This document shows positions 18,123-26,189 of a stretch of 64,000 nucleotides of DNA, piece by piece. The notes beneath the pieces are model-generated. The model was given only the letters and a program-made list of their open reading frames with translations, did no database searches and was not told where the DNA came from. The number at the start of each line of letters is the position of its first letter. Position 1 is the first letter of the stretch. Made by a program: the position numbers and the translations under genes. Source of the DNA: Actinacidiphila acidipaludis (lineage in GTDB: Bacteria > Actinomycetota > Actinomycetes > Streptomycetales > Streptomycetaceae); assembly GCF_019890725.1 (NCBI RefSeq), contig NZ_JAINZZ010000043.1, forward strand, positions 1 to 64,000, read 5' to 3'.

Positions 18123-19937
18123 ATGACGAGCAGTCAGTCACGGCGCGGCTTCCTCTCCACCGTCGGCGGGGTCGGTGCTCTCGCGCTGCGCCCGGCGGGC
18201 CACACGGATCCCGGGACCCACGCCCGGCCGGCCACCCGGACTTCGGAGGCCGGTGCGTCGGCGCCGCGCACCGTCGCGGTGCTCGGCGGCGGAGTGTCGG
18301 GACTGAGCGTCGCCCACGAACTCGCCGAGCGCGGTTACGCGGTGACCGTGTACGAGTACTACACGGCGCTCGGCGGCAAGGCCCGCAGCATGGACGTGCC
18401 CGGCACCGCCGGCGCCGGGCGCAAGCCGTTACCCGGCGAGCACGGATTCCGCTTCTTCCCCGGCTTCTACCGGAATCTGCCGGACACGATGCGCCGGATT
18501 CCCTTTGCCGGCAACGCCGACGGTGTGCACGGGAACCTCCGCAACGCCACCGAGGCGCGGCTGGCCCGGTCCGGCGGCCGGCCCGATCTGTTCCTGCCGT
18601 TCCGTACGGTCACCGCGCCGCCCGGACCCGGCGAGCTGTCCCCCGAGGCGCTGCGCGCGTCCCTGGTGGGCGTGCTGAACACCGTCTTCCACCTGCCGGC
18701 CACCGAGGTCGCCTACTTCGCGGAACGTTTCCTGGTCCACCTCACCAGTTGCGACCGGCGCCGCGAGGAGCAGTGGGAGAAGGTTCCGTGGTGGGACTTC
18801 ATCCGTGCGGGCGAGATGTCCTACGACTACCAGCGGCTGCTCGCCGTGGGGCTGACCCGCGACCTCGTCGCGACCAAGGCCGAGCAGGCCAGCACCCGCA
18901 CCGTCGCCCGCACGATCCTGGAGGCCTTCCTGGTCAACGGGATCCTGGGGCTGGGTGTCGACGGGGACCTGGACCGTGTACTGAACGCGCCGACCAGTGA
19001 GGCCTGGATCGACCCCTGGGTGGCCCACCTGCGCTCGCTCGGCGTCACGTTCCAGCTGGACACCGAAGTGACCGAGGTCGTCCACGACGGCGGGCGGATC
19101 AGCGGGGTGCGCGTCGCCGCCCCGGGCGGCGGGTCGCAGCGCACCGTCACCGCGGACTACTACGTCTCCGCCCTGCCGGTCGAGCACGCCCGCGCGACCT
19201 GGGGAACCGCACTGCGCGCCGCCGACCCCCAACTGGCGCGCTGCGACAAGCTGAGCACCGACTGGATGGTGGGGGTGCAGTTCTATCTGCGTGACCCCGT
19301 GCGGATCGTCCACGGGCACGCCATCTACCTCGACTCGCCGTGGTCGCTGACCACCATCTCGCAGGCGCAGTTCTGGGATCGGGATTTCCCGGCCGACTAC
19401 GGGGACGGCTCGTCCGTCGACTGCCTGTCGGTGTGCGTCTCGGAGTGGAACGAGCCGGGGATCCTGTACGGGAAGACCGCCAAGGAGTGCACGCGGGACC
19501 AGGTCGTCGAGGAGACCTGGGCGCAGCTGAAGGCGGCGCTGAACGACACCGGCGAGACCGTCCTGGCCGACGCGAACCTGCGCTCCTGGTTCATGGACCC
19601 CGCCGTCACCGGGCTGGGCGGGCCCACACCGGGCAACCGCGAGCAGTTGCTCATCCATCCGGCCGGCACCCTCTACAACCGGCCGTCGGCGAGGACGGCC
19701 GTCCCGAACTTCTTCCTGGCCGGGGACTATGTGCGGACCGACGTCGACCTGGCGACCATGGAGGGCGCCAACGAGGCCGCCCGCCGCGCGGTCAACGCCC
19801 TCCTGGACGCGGACGGGTCGACGTCCGAGCGCTGCGAGGTCTGGACGCTGTTCCGGTCACCGGAGCTGGAGCCCCTCAAGCTCGTCGACGAAGTCCGCTA
19901 CGGGCTCGGGCTGCCCAACACGTTCGACCTGGGGTGA
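18123..19937 (+). CDS. Tat-exported FAD-dependent oxidoreductase (phytoene-desaturase / amine-oxidase-like)
   Basis: A 604-residue flavoenzyme. The N-terminus has a Tat motif (SRRGFLSTVGGVGAL), unusual for this fold, then the FAD dinucleotide motif VLGGGVSGLSVAHELAERG and the second FAD-contact region EHGFRFFPGFYRNLPDTM. The C-terminal NFFLAGDYVRTDVDLATME closes the FAD site. These match the NAD(P)-binding phytoene-desaturase/hydroxysqualene-dehydroxylase-like group; the substrate is unknown. Codon 103 is TTA (18429-18431), a likely bldA-dependent codon. A strong hairpin follows the stop. Confidence 0.82.
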   Translation: MTSSQSRRGFLSTVGGVGALALRPAGHTDPGTHARPATRTSEAGASAPRTVAVLGGGVSGLSVAHELAERGYAVTVYEYYTALGGKARSMDVPGTAGAGRKPLPGEHGFRFFPGFYRNLPDTMRRIPFAGNADGVHGNLRNATEARLARSGGRPDLFLPFRTVTAPPGPGELSPEALRASLVGVLNTVFHLPATEVAYFAERFLVHLTSCDRRREEQWEKVPWWDFIRAGEMSYDYQRLLAVGLTRDLVATKAEQASTRTVARTILEAFLVNGILGLGVDGDLDRVLNAPTSEAWIDPWVAHLRSLGVTFQLDTEVTEVVHDGGRISGVRVAAPGGGSQRTVTADYYVSALPVEHARATWGTALRAADPQLARCDKLSTDWMVGVQFYLRDPVRIVHGHAIYLDSPWSLTTISQAQFWDRDFPADYGDGSSVDCLSVCVSEWNEPGILYGKTAKECTRDQVVEETWAQLKAALNDTGETVLADANLRSWFMDPAVTGLGGPTPGNREQLLIHPAGTLYNRPSARTAVPNFFLAGDYVRTDVDLATMEGANEAARRAVNALLDADGSTSERCEVWTLFRSPELEPLKLVDEVRYGLGLPNTFDLG

Positions 19938-19968
19938 GAGAGGGGGCGTCGAGACGCGCCCCTAGCCC

Positions 19969-20025
19969 GCACGAGGCCCGCGGGTCCCCGATGCGTTGCG
20001 CATCGGGGACCCGCGGGCCTTGTGC
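19969..20025 (+). terminator. 27-bp stem hairpin downstream of the FAD oxidoreductase
   Basis: Left arm 19969-19995 and right arm 19999-20025 pair over 27 positions with a single G-T wobble and only a TTG loop. The inner arm reads GGGTCCCCGATGCG. It starts 31 bp after the stop codon and is the strongest perfect hairpin in the window, so an intrinsic terminator is the simplest reading. Confidence 0.85.
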
Positions 20026-20217
20026 TGCGCCCGGTGCCGGGGCCGAGCCGTGCCGAGGGCGGCGCGGGACGCGCTGATCGTCGAGCTACGCGCAGAGCGC
20101 TCCGGCTTCCGTAGGATCGCGTCGCGGACCGACGTCTCGCGTGGCGCGGTCCAGGACATCCCGTCCGGGCACGATGGCCGTGGTGCGGCCGGCCGAAGGC
20201 CGAGGAGGAGAGCAGCG

Positions 20218-20583
20218 ATGGCTGATCTGATCGAGTTCCTGAGAACCCGGCTCGAAGAGGACCGCGCGGAAGCGGAACGCGGCTACGCGAGGGGAGCGGA
20301 CGACCCCACGAACCCGGGCTGGAACCGGGCGACGCTGGCCGAGGTGCCACCACTCGTGGCACGCCGGGTGCTGCGTGAGGCCGAGGGCAAGCAGCACCTG
20401 CTGGCCATCCACGTACCGGACTCCCTGTCCTTGCACGGCCGCGTCTGCGCCGAGTGCCGGGTACCCGAGCCCGGCTGGGAGCACGGCGTCCCCGCTCCCT
20501 TCCCGTGCCGCACCCTGCGCGTGCTCGCCACGGTCTACTCCGACCACCCGGACTACCAGCCCGACTGGAAGCCCACCGCCTGA
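20218..20583 (+). CDS. DUF6221-like protein
   Basis: A 121-residue actinobacterial protein of unknown function, with ATG 20218 behind GAGGAGAG. It opens MADLIEFLRTRLEEDRAEAER and carries two cysteines in VCAECRVP plus a third in PFPCRTLRVLA, with an aspartate/proline-rich end (YSDHPDYQPDWKP), as in the DUF6221 family. The reading frame continues upstream without a stop to a GTG at 20050 and encodes a helix-turn-helix-like segment there (see findings), so a longer product is possible. Confidence 0.7.
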   Translation: MADLIEFLRTRLEEDRAEAERGYARGADDPTNPGWNRATLAEVPPLVARRVLREAEGKQHLLAIHVPDSLSLHGRVCAECRVPEPGWEHGVPAPFPCRTLRVLATVYSDHPDYQPDWKPTA

Positions 20584-20623
20584 CCTCGCCGCCGGACGAC
20601 GGGAAGGCGGTACGGGGTCTCCG

Positions 20624-21097
20624 TCAACTGCCGCAGGAGCAGCCGGAAGCGGTGGCCGCGGCGGTCTCCGCCCGGCTCTCTCCCGCGCAGCAGGCATCGC
20701 CGCCGGCGCCGGCGCTCCTGCCGAGGTTGTCGGCGTCGGCCTTCACCACGTACACCTCCCAGGGCTCCTTGCCGGGCGCGGTGACCCAGACCTTGTCCTG
20801 GAGGGCGTAGCAGCAGGAGGTGTCGTTCTCCTCGAACGTGGCCAGGCCGGCTTCCTGGAGGCGGCCGGTGGCGGCGCTGACCTGGTCGGTGGACTCGACT
20901 TCGACCCCGAGGTGGTCCAGCCGGGTGTCCTCGTCTCCTTCGCCTTCGATCAGCACGAGCTTGAGCGGGGGCTCGGCGATGGCGAAGTTGGCGTAGCCGG
21001 GACGGAGCTTTGCGGGCTCGGTCCCGAAGAGCTTGGAGTAGAAGGCGATGGAGCCTTCGAGGTCTGCGACACGCAGAGCGAGCTGAACGCGGGACAT
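20624..21097 (-). CDS. arsI: ArsI/CadI family metalloenzyme (C-As lyase)
   Basis: A 157-residue VOC-fold protein beginning SRVQLALRVADLEGSIAFYSKLFG and containing the vicinal cysteine pair in ENDTSCCYALQDKVWV that binds trivalent organoarsenicals in ArsI. ArsI is an Fe(II)-dependent dioxygenase that cleaves the C-As bond of methylarsenite and reduced aromatic arsenicals, releasing As(III). The C-terminal tail adds more Cys (DACCAGES, SGCSCGS). It is divergent from arsR with a shared 97-bp control region. CadI, a cadmium-induced relative, is the main alternative, but the neighbourhood supports arsenic. Confidence 0.88.
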   Translation of the reverse strand: MSRVQLALRVADLEGSIAFYSKLFGTEPAKLRPGYANFAIAEPPLKLVLIEGEGDEDTRLDHLGVEVESTDQVSAATGRLQEAGLATFEENDTSCCYALQDKVWVTAPGKEPWEVYVVKADADNLGRSAGAGGDACCAGESRAETAAATASGCSCGS

Positions 21098-21120
21098 GAC
21101 GTCTCCCTCCGACTGGGGTT

Positions 21121-21142
21121 TGTATCGACATTCATCGATACA
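21121..21142. promoter_or_regulatory. ArsR-type operator
   Basis: TGTATCGA (21121-21128) and TCGATACA (21135-21142) form perfect 8-bp arms around a 6-base spacer. Size, spacing and the ATCGA-N6-TCGAT core resemble known ArsR operators, and it sits exactly between arsI and arsR, so repression of both directions by ArsR with release on As(III) is expected. Confidence 0.75.
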
Positions 21143-21194
21143 GCTCGACAACCCCGAGGTTGCCACCGGAATCGACAGGCGTCAACATAGATCC

Positions 21195-21584
21195 ATGTCT
21201 AAGTCAGAACTGCGGATCCTGGGACAGGACGACACCGACGCGGCGTGCTGCTCGCCGATGGTCCGCGAACCGCTCGACGCCTCCGACGCGGCCGACCTGG
21301 CGCGCATGTTCAAGGCGCTGGGCGATCCCGTGCGGCTGCGGCTGTTGTCGCTGATCGCCTCCCACGAGGGCGGTGAGGCGTGCGTGTGCGACCTGACCGG
21401 CCCGTTCGACGTGTCCCAGCCGACGATCTCCCACCACCTGAAGGTGCTGCGGGAAGCGGGCCTGGTCGGCTCCGAGCGACGCGCGAACTGGGTCTACTAC
21501 CGGGTCGTCCCGGCAGCTCTGGCCCGGCTGTCCTCGCTGCTGCAGATCGCCCCGGCGCCCGCGAAGGGCGGTGTCCGGGCATGA
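21195..21584 (+). CDS. arsR: ArsR family As(III)-responsive repressor
   Basis: A 129-residue winged helix-turn-helix repressor. The recognition region reads VSQPTISHHLKVLREAGLV, and the metalloid-binding cysteines are present as ACVCDL at the start of the DNA-binding helix, with an additional ACCSP pair near the N-terminus. Binding of arsenite would release the operator at 21121-21142. Its stop overlaps the start of the aquaporin gene (ATGA), so the two are translationally coupled in an arsR-aquaporin-arsC operon. Confidence 0.92.
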   Translation: MSKSELRILGQDDTDAACCSPMVREPLDASDAADLARMFKALGDPVRLRLLSLIASHEGGEACVCDLTGPFDVSQPTISHHLKVLREAGLVGSERRANWVYYRVVPAALARLSSLLQIAPAPAKGGVRA

Positions 21585-22327
21585 GCGGCCCCATCCCACT
21601 GAGCCGCCGTGCCGCTGCGGAGTTCGTCGGCACGGCCGCCCTCGTGGCGGTGGTGGTCGGCTCCGGCATCCAGGCCGCGAGCCTGTCCCACGACATCGGC
21701 GTGCAGCTCCTCGCCAACGCGCTGGCCACCGTCTTCGGCCTCGGCGTGCTGATCGCCCTGCTGGGCCCGGTCTCCGGCGCGCACTTCAATCCGGTCGTGA
21801 CCCTGGCCGCCTGGTGGACCGGCCGGGCAGACGGCGACGGTCTTCCCGCACGGGAGGTCGCCGCGTACATCCCCGCCCAGATCGCGGGCGGGATCGGCGG
21901 TGCGGTCCTGGCCGACGCGATGTTCGCCGAACCGCTGGTCCGCTGGTCCGCACACGACCGGTCGGCCGGACACCTGTGGCTGGGCGAGGTCGTGGCCACG
22001 GCGGGCCTGGTCCTGCTGATCTTCGGGCTCGGCCGCACCGGTCAGCAGCAAACAGCCCCGGTCGCGGTGGCTTCCTACATCGGGGCCGCGTACTGGTTCA
22101 CGTCCTCCACCAGCTTCGCCAACCCCGCGGTGACGATCGGCCGCACGTTCTCCGACACCTTCGCCGGCATCGCCCCGGCCTCGGTGGCGCCGTTCATCGC
22201 CGCTCAGCTCGTCGGGGGCGTGGTCGGCCTCGTCCTGGTGGCGTTGGTCTTCGGCCGCCCCGCCCCCGTCCCCGCCACGGTGGTCATGCCCGTCCCCGGC
22301 GAACCCGACCTCGCTCCCACCCCCTGA
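21581..22327 (+). CDS. MIP/aquaporin family channel (AqpS-like, arsenite exit)
   Basis: A 248-residue six-helix channel. The first pore half-helix carries HFNPVVT (NPV variant) and the second FANPAVTIGRTF (NPA). ATG overlaps the arsR stop. In Sinorhizobium meliloti an aquaglyceroporin gene (aqpS) replaces the arsenite pump in the ars operon, letting As(III) made by ArsC leave down its gradient; the arsR-channel-arsC order here is the same. No ArsB or Acr3 pump is in the window. The channel's selectivity is inferred from context. Confidence 0.88.
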   Translation: MSGPIPLSRRAAAEFVGTAALVAVVVGSGIQAASLSHDIGVQLLANALATVFGLGVLIALLGPVSGAHFNPVVTLAAWWTGRADGDGLPAREVAAYIPAQIAGGIGGAVLADAMFAEPLVRWSAHDRSAGHLWLGEVVATAGLVLLIFGLGRTGQQQTAPVAVASYIGAAYWFTSSTSFANPAVTIGRTFSDTFAGIAPASVAPFIAAQLVGGVVGLVLVALVFGRPAPVPATVVMPVPGEPDLAPTP

Positions 22328-22341
22328 CGCAAGGACCCCCA

Positions 22342-22761
22342 GTGAGCAGTCCCACCGTCCCGTCCGTGCTGTTCGTCTGCGTCCACAACGCCGGCCGCTC
22401 ACAGATGGCCGCAGCCTTCCTCACCCACCTTGCCGGTGACCGTGTCGAGGTCCGCTCCGCCGGGTCCGCGCCCGCCGACACGGTCAACCCCGCGGTCGTG
22501 GACGCCATGAAGGAGGCGGGCATCGACATCTCCGCCGAGGTCCCCAAGGTGCTGACCGACGACGCCGTGCAAGCCTCCGACGTGGTCATCACGATGGGCT
22601 GCGGCGACAGCTGCCCGGTCTTCCCCGGCAAGCGCTACCTCGACTGGCGGCTCGACGACCCCGCCGGCCAAGGCGTCGACGCGGTACGCCCCATCCGCGA
22701 CGAGATCCAGCAGCGCATCCGGGGCCTCCTCGCCGAACTCGGCGTCCAGGAAACGGCATGA
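22342..22761 (+). CDS. arsC: Arsenate reductase ArsC (LMW-PTP fold)
   Basis: A 139-residue reductase with the low-molecular-weight phosphatase P-loop CVHNAGRS (Cys13) and two further cysteines in MGCGDSCPVF (about Cys87 and Cys91), followed by the catalytic Asp region DWRLDDPAGQ. It reduces As(V) to As(III), recycled by thioredoxin or, in actinomycetes, mycothiol/mycoredoxin. GTG at 22342 begins 14 bp after the aquaporin stop, completing the operon. Confidence 0.92.
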   Translation: MSSPTVPSVLFVCVHNAGRSQMAAAFLTHLAGDRVEVRSAGSAPADTVNPAVVDAMKEAGIDISAEVPKVLTDDAVQASDVVITMGCGDSCPVFPGKRYLDWRLDDPAGQGVDAVRPIRDEIQQRIRGLLAELGVQETA

Positions 22762-22956
22762 GCAGCTCGGCGCTTCCACCGGGCTTCACTGCGTGCGGCA
22801 GCGGCGGTCGGTAGCGGCCGATCGCACGCTGCGCCACGAACAGAGCGTGGCCCAGCCGGTTCTCGACGCGTGCACCCGCCACACCGGCATCCACGGCAGG
22901 CCTGACGACCGACGTCACGTCGCGAGCCATGAGGCGTGCCAGGGGCTCCGTCGCCG

Positions 22957-23805
22957 TCAATGCCCGTAGAGCTGCGGCAGGTCGAGCTCCGCGGATGCCA
23001 GGGACCCGCCCGCCCGTTCGCGCAGCTGCGCCGCGAGGCGCTGAGCCGGCTCGCTCCGGCGTAGGGCGCGGATGGCGCCGAAACTCTCGGCGAGTTCGTT
23101 CTCGGTGGGCGTGGGCTGCCCACCACCGATGAGCTGCTTCGCCGTCGCCAGCGCCGTGGCGTCGAACGTCGCGATCCGGCGGGCGAGGCGGTCGACGTAG
23201 TCGTCCAGCTCCGCATCGGGCAGCGCACGGTTCACCCAGCCGTAGCGTTCGGCGGTCTCGGCGTCGAAGTCGTCAGTGCTGAGCACGGCTTCCAGCGCAC
23301 GGCCGCGCCCGACGTGACGCGGGAGCCATTCCAGGCCGCCCCCTCCTGGCACCAGCGCGAACCCGACCTCGATCTGGCAGAGCCGGCCCGTCTCCAGACT
23401 GGCGAAGCGCATGTCGCAGGCACAGACGAACTCGTTGCCGATCCCCCGGGCGCGTCCGCGGATCTTGGCGATCGTGACGACCGGCGCGTTCGTCAGCCAC
23501 CTGCTGAAGCCCGGCCACGACTGCACGATGCTCTGGCCGCCGGGGATGTCGGGTACCTCCGCGGCCTTGGCGAGGTCGAGATGGGCGAAGAAGAAGTCGG
23601 GGTTGGCGGACTCGAAGACCACCACCTTGACGGCGTTCGCGGGGTCGTCCGCACAGCTCCGCAGCAGGTTCAATCCGGCGAAGACCGTCGGGTCGAAAAG
23701 GTTGACCGGCGGATTGTCCACGACGGCCCGCACGAAACCCGGCGCCACCTGCGAGACACGCACGACGGCACTGTGCGTCACAGACGCCGAATCGGAGGAC
23801 GTCAT
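22957..23805 (-). CDS. Enoyl-CoA hydratase/isomerase family protein
   Basis: A 282-residue crotonase-fold protein. The oxyanion-hole regions are recognisable: FFFAHLDLAK and AKIRGRARGIGNEFVCACDMRFAS, the latter being the usual second glycine-rich loop. The catalytic Glu pair is not obvious (GFALVPGGGGLEWLPR occupies that loop), so hydratase activity is uncertain and isomerase or hydrolase functions are possible. ATG at 23805. It stands alone with no fatty-acid genes nearby. Confidence 0.82.
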   Translation of the reverse strand: MTSSDSASVTHSAVVRVSQVAPGFVRAVVDNPPVNLFDPTVFAGLNLLRSCADDPANAVKVVVFESANPDFFFAHLDLAKAAEVPDIPGGQSIVQSWPGFSRWLTNAPVVTIAKIRGRARGIGNEFVCACDMRFASLETGRLCQIEVGFALVPGGGGLEWLPRHVGRGRALEAVLSTDDFDAETAERYGWVNRALPDAELDDYVDRLARRIATFDATALATAKQLIGGGQPTPTENELAESFGAIRALRRSEPAQRLAAQLRERAGGSLASAELDLPQLYGH

Positions 23806-24012
23806 AGCGCGATCCCTTCACGGTTTCCGGCGCATCAGGCCGCCGAAGCGGACGCCGGCGCGTGCCGTGCGCGGACAGGCGCCGAGCGGTCGCCGACCGT
23901 TGACGCCCCTGCCGGGACGACCGTAAATCCGCTTGAGGGAGCGGGCCATCCGGGCAGGAGCGCGGTAGGCCACAGGCCTGCCTGCTTCACCCGTTCAGAG
24001 CCTCGGGTCGGG

Positions 24013-24447
24013 TCAGGACGCGCTCACGGCGGGATTTCCCTCGCTCCACACCTTGGTGACCACGCGGTGGGTGAGCTGCCAGCCGTCCGGGGTGCGCCGC
24101 AGCCGGTCGTCGTAGCGGCCCCCGACGAGGAGGTTCTCCCCGCCGGGCAGGCCGCGGCGGATGTGCTGGGCCTGGAAGTAGCAGGTGTGCTCGGCCTCGT
24201 CCCCGTGAACGGCGACGACATGGTTGCCGTTCAGATGATGCGTGGCGTCGTAACGCTCCCCGCCGGAACTGAGCCGGTCGACGATCGCCTCCCGCCCCCG
24301 CAGTTGCTCGCCCGAACCGCTGTACGCCCAGGACGCGTCCTCGCTGAACACCCGGCCCAGCAGCTTCCAGTCCCTGGTGTCCAGGGCAGTCGCGTACGCC
24401 ACGGCGACATCGACGATCGCGGCGCGGTCCACGTACTCCTGCTGCAT
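24013..24447 (-). CDS. SnoaL-like / NTF2-like protein
   Basis: A 144-residue cone-shaped NTF2-fold protein: YVDRAAIVDVAVAYATALDTRDWKLLGRVFSEDASW is the standard opening helix pair and RRTPDGWQLTHRVVTKVW the closing strands. Members include polyketide cyclases, isomerases and steroid-pathway enzymes. Start ATG 24447 was chosen for the family's usual length. No biosynthetic genes adjoin it, so its role is open. Confidence 0.8.
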   Translation of the reverse strand: MQQEYVDRAAIVDVAVAYATALDTRDWKLLGRVFSEDASWAYSGSGEQLRGREAIVDRLSSGGERYDATHHLNGNHVVAVHGDEAEHTCYFQAQHIRRGLPGGENLLVGGRYDDRLRRTPDGWQLTHRVVTKVWSEGNPAVSAS

Positions 24448-24953
24448 GGGAGAGACCCTTCCTTGGCGCACGAGGGGACCACGGTGGGATACGGATCGAT
24501 GCTCGGTGACGGCCGCACGGGGCGCAAGGACGCCCGTTCCGTCCTCGACCCGGGCCCCCTCGGGCCGAGGCGCATCCTGTAGCGGCACACGAGTACCCCG
24601 CCGATTCGCGGGCATCGCTTTCCGGCCGCACGCGGCTCCAGGCCGGCGGTGTGCGGCGGGGCCGGATCGCTGCGTGGCCGGTCCGGAGGGCGCGTGTCAC
24701 ACTGAATCGACCGGGGTCGTGCACCGCACCCTTCCGAGCGATCGACCGCCGGGAACGGTCGGCTGGTTCTCGAACCAGCGGGCTGTCCGCCAGTGCCGCC
24801 ACCGCACGGTTCGTCGTCGCAGGACGGGTGGCGGCGGGGCGTCCGGGCACATGATCGCTTCCATCTCTGTGTCTCACCGGCCGGTTCGGCGTGGGCAGCT
24901 TTTGAGTTCCGGCCGGCGTGAGGCAACGGTCTCAGCCGCATGGGGAATTGATC
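24448..24953. other. 506-bp divergent intergenic region with an 18-bp palindrome
   Basis: The gap separates the SnoaL-like gene (leftward) from the membrane-protein gene (rightward). It contains a perfect palindrome at 24764-24781 (GCTGGTTC-TC-GAACCAGC), a candidate operator for either gene. I see no recognisable coding domain in any frame. Confidence 0.5.
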
Positions 24954-26183
24954 ATGAGCGATTCAGGGACACCCGACGACGGCCGCCCCCAGGAGCCCCC
25001 CGGACCCATGGGTCCTGAGGGTCCCGCGGGTCCTGGGGGTCCCGAGACTCCCGACGCAGCGCGCGGCGAGACCCCTCCCGAGGGCGCAGGCGACGAAGGC
25101 GGGGGCAACGGTTCCGAGGCGCCCGCGCCCGTCCGGGAAACGCCGAGGGGACCGTGGCAGCGCCGGGCCATGGGCAGCGTGATCGGCGCGCTGGGCGCGA
25201 CGTTCGTCAGCCTGGTGTTCATCGCGTCGTTCATGGGCGCGCTGCACGCACCCGGCCCGCGTGCGGTGCCGATCGCGGTCGTCGGAACCCAGGCGCAGGC
25301 GTCCGCCATCGGCGACAGCCTGGGCAAGGTCCGCTCCGGCGGGTACGACGTCAGCAGCTACCCGACCGCGCAGGCGGCCCGCGACGCCATCCTCGACCGC
25401 AAGGTCGACGCCGCCCTGCTACCGGCGCCACCCGGGGCGGTGCTCGCCGTCGCGACCGCGGCGGGTTCGGCGGTCACGAACGCCACCGTCGCCGACGTGA
25501 GCACCGTGGCCCAGGCCAGTGGAACGCAACTGGCGCTGCAGAACATCCGCCCGCTGCCGGCGAACGATCCCCAGGGCATCTCCCAGGTGTTCTTCGTGAT
25601 CGCCCTGCTCGCACCCAGCCTGGTGTTCGCCAACATGCTGGTGACGCGCTTCGGCAGGGCCATGCACCCGGTCGGGCAGCTGCTCTCCATCCTCGCCTAC
25701 TCGGTGATCGTCGCCGCTGTGGCCGTCGCCGTGACCGATCCCGGGATCGGGGCCCTGACCGGCGCCCCCTGGGGCCTGTTCGGCATCGGCACGCTGCTGG
25801 CCTTCGCCGCCGCCGTGACAGCGGCCGCCGCGGCGCGGTGGGCCCGGGGCCTCGGCTACCTCGTGGTGTTCCTGCTGTTCATCCCGGTCGGCGTGGCCTC
25901 CTCCGGTACCACGCTCGGCCCCCACATGATCACCCAGTGGTATGCCGACGTCGGCAAGGCGCTTCCGGCGGGAGCAGCGCTTCCCGCCGTTCAGAACACT
26001 GTCTACTTCAGCGGCAACGACACCGCCACGCCGCTGCTGATCCTGTCCGCCTGGGCGGTGGCCGGCGCCATGGCCCTGGCCCTCACCGCCTACTTCCGCC
26101 CTCCGGCCCTCGGCGCCGGCCGGCATGAGCCTGCGCATCCGACCGCAGACCCCGGTGCGACCGCCCCACAGGCTCAGGCCTGA
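24954..26183 (+). CDS. DUF3533/YhgE-like membrane protein with Pro/Gly-rich N-terminus
   Basis: About 409 residues from ATG 24954. The first ~75 residues are disordered and include a collagen-like stretch (PMGPEGPAGPGGPETP). One transmembrane helix (SVIGALGATFVSLVFIASF) leads to an extracytoplasmic domain (PRAVPIAVVGTQAQASAIGD...), followed by five or six helices and the motif VFFVIALLAPSLVFANML. This one-plus-several topology is that of DUF3533/YhgE-Pip proteins related to ABC-2 permeases. Function unknown; no ATPase gene is adjacent. Confidence 0.7.
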   Translation: MSDSGTPDDGRPQEPPGPMGPEGPAGPGGPETPDAARGETPPEGAGDEGGGNGSEAPAPVRETPRGPWQRRAMGSVIGALGATFVSLVFIASFMGALHAPGPRAVPIAVVGTQAQASAIGDSLGKVRSGGYDVSSYPTAQAARDAILDRKVDAALLPAPPGAVLAVATAAGSAVTNATVADVSTVAQASGTQLALQNIRPLPANDPQGISQVFFVIALLAPSLVFANMLVTRFGRAMHPVGQLLSILAYSVIVAAVAVAVTDPGIGALTGAPWGLFGIGTLLAFAAAVTAAAAARWARGLGYLVVFLLFIPVGVASSGTTLGPHMITQWYADVGKALPAGAALPAVQNTVYFSGNDTATPLLILSAWAVAGAMALALTAYFRPPALGAGRHEPAHPTADPGATAPQAQA

Positions 26184-26189
26184 CGGCGT

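Noticed and set aside
22589..22960. Leftward frame starting at a TTG that overlaps the enoyl-CoA hydratase stop (TTGA)
   Set aside because: The first ~65 residues look protein-like, but the frame runs antisense into arsC, has no recognised domain and no clear ribosome site. It may be a decayed gene end; not supported enough to call.
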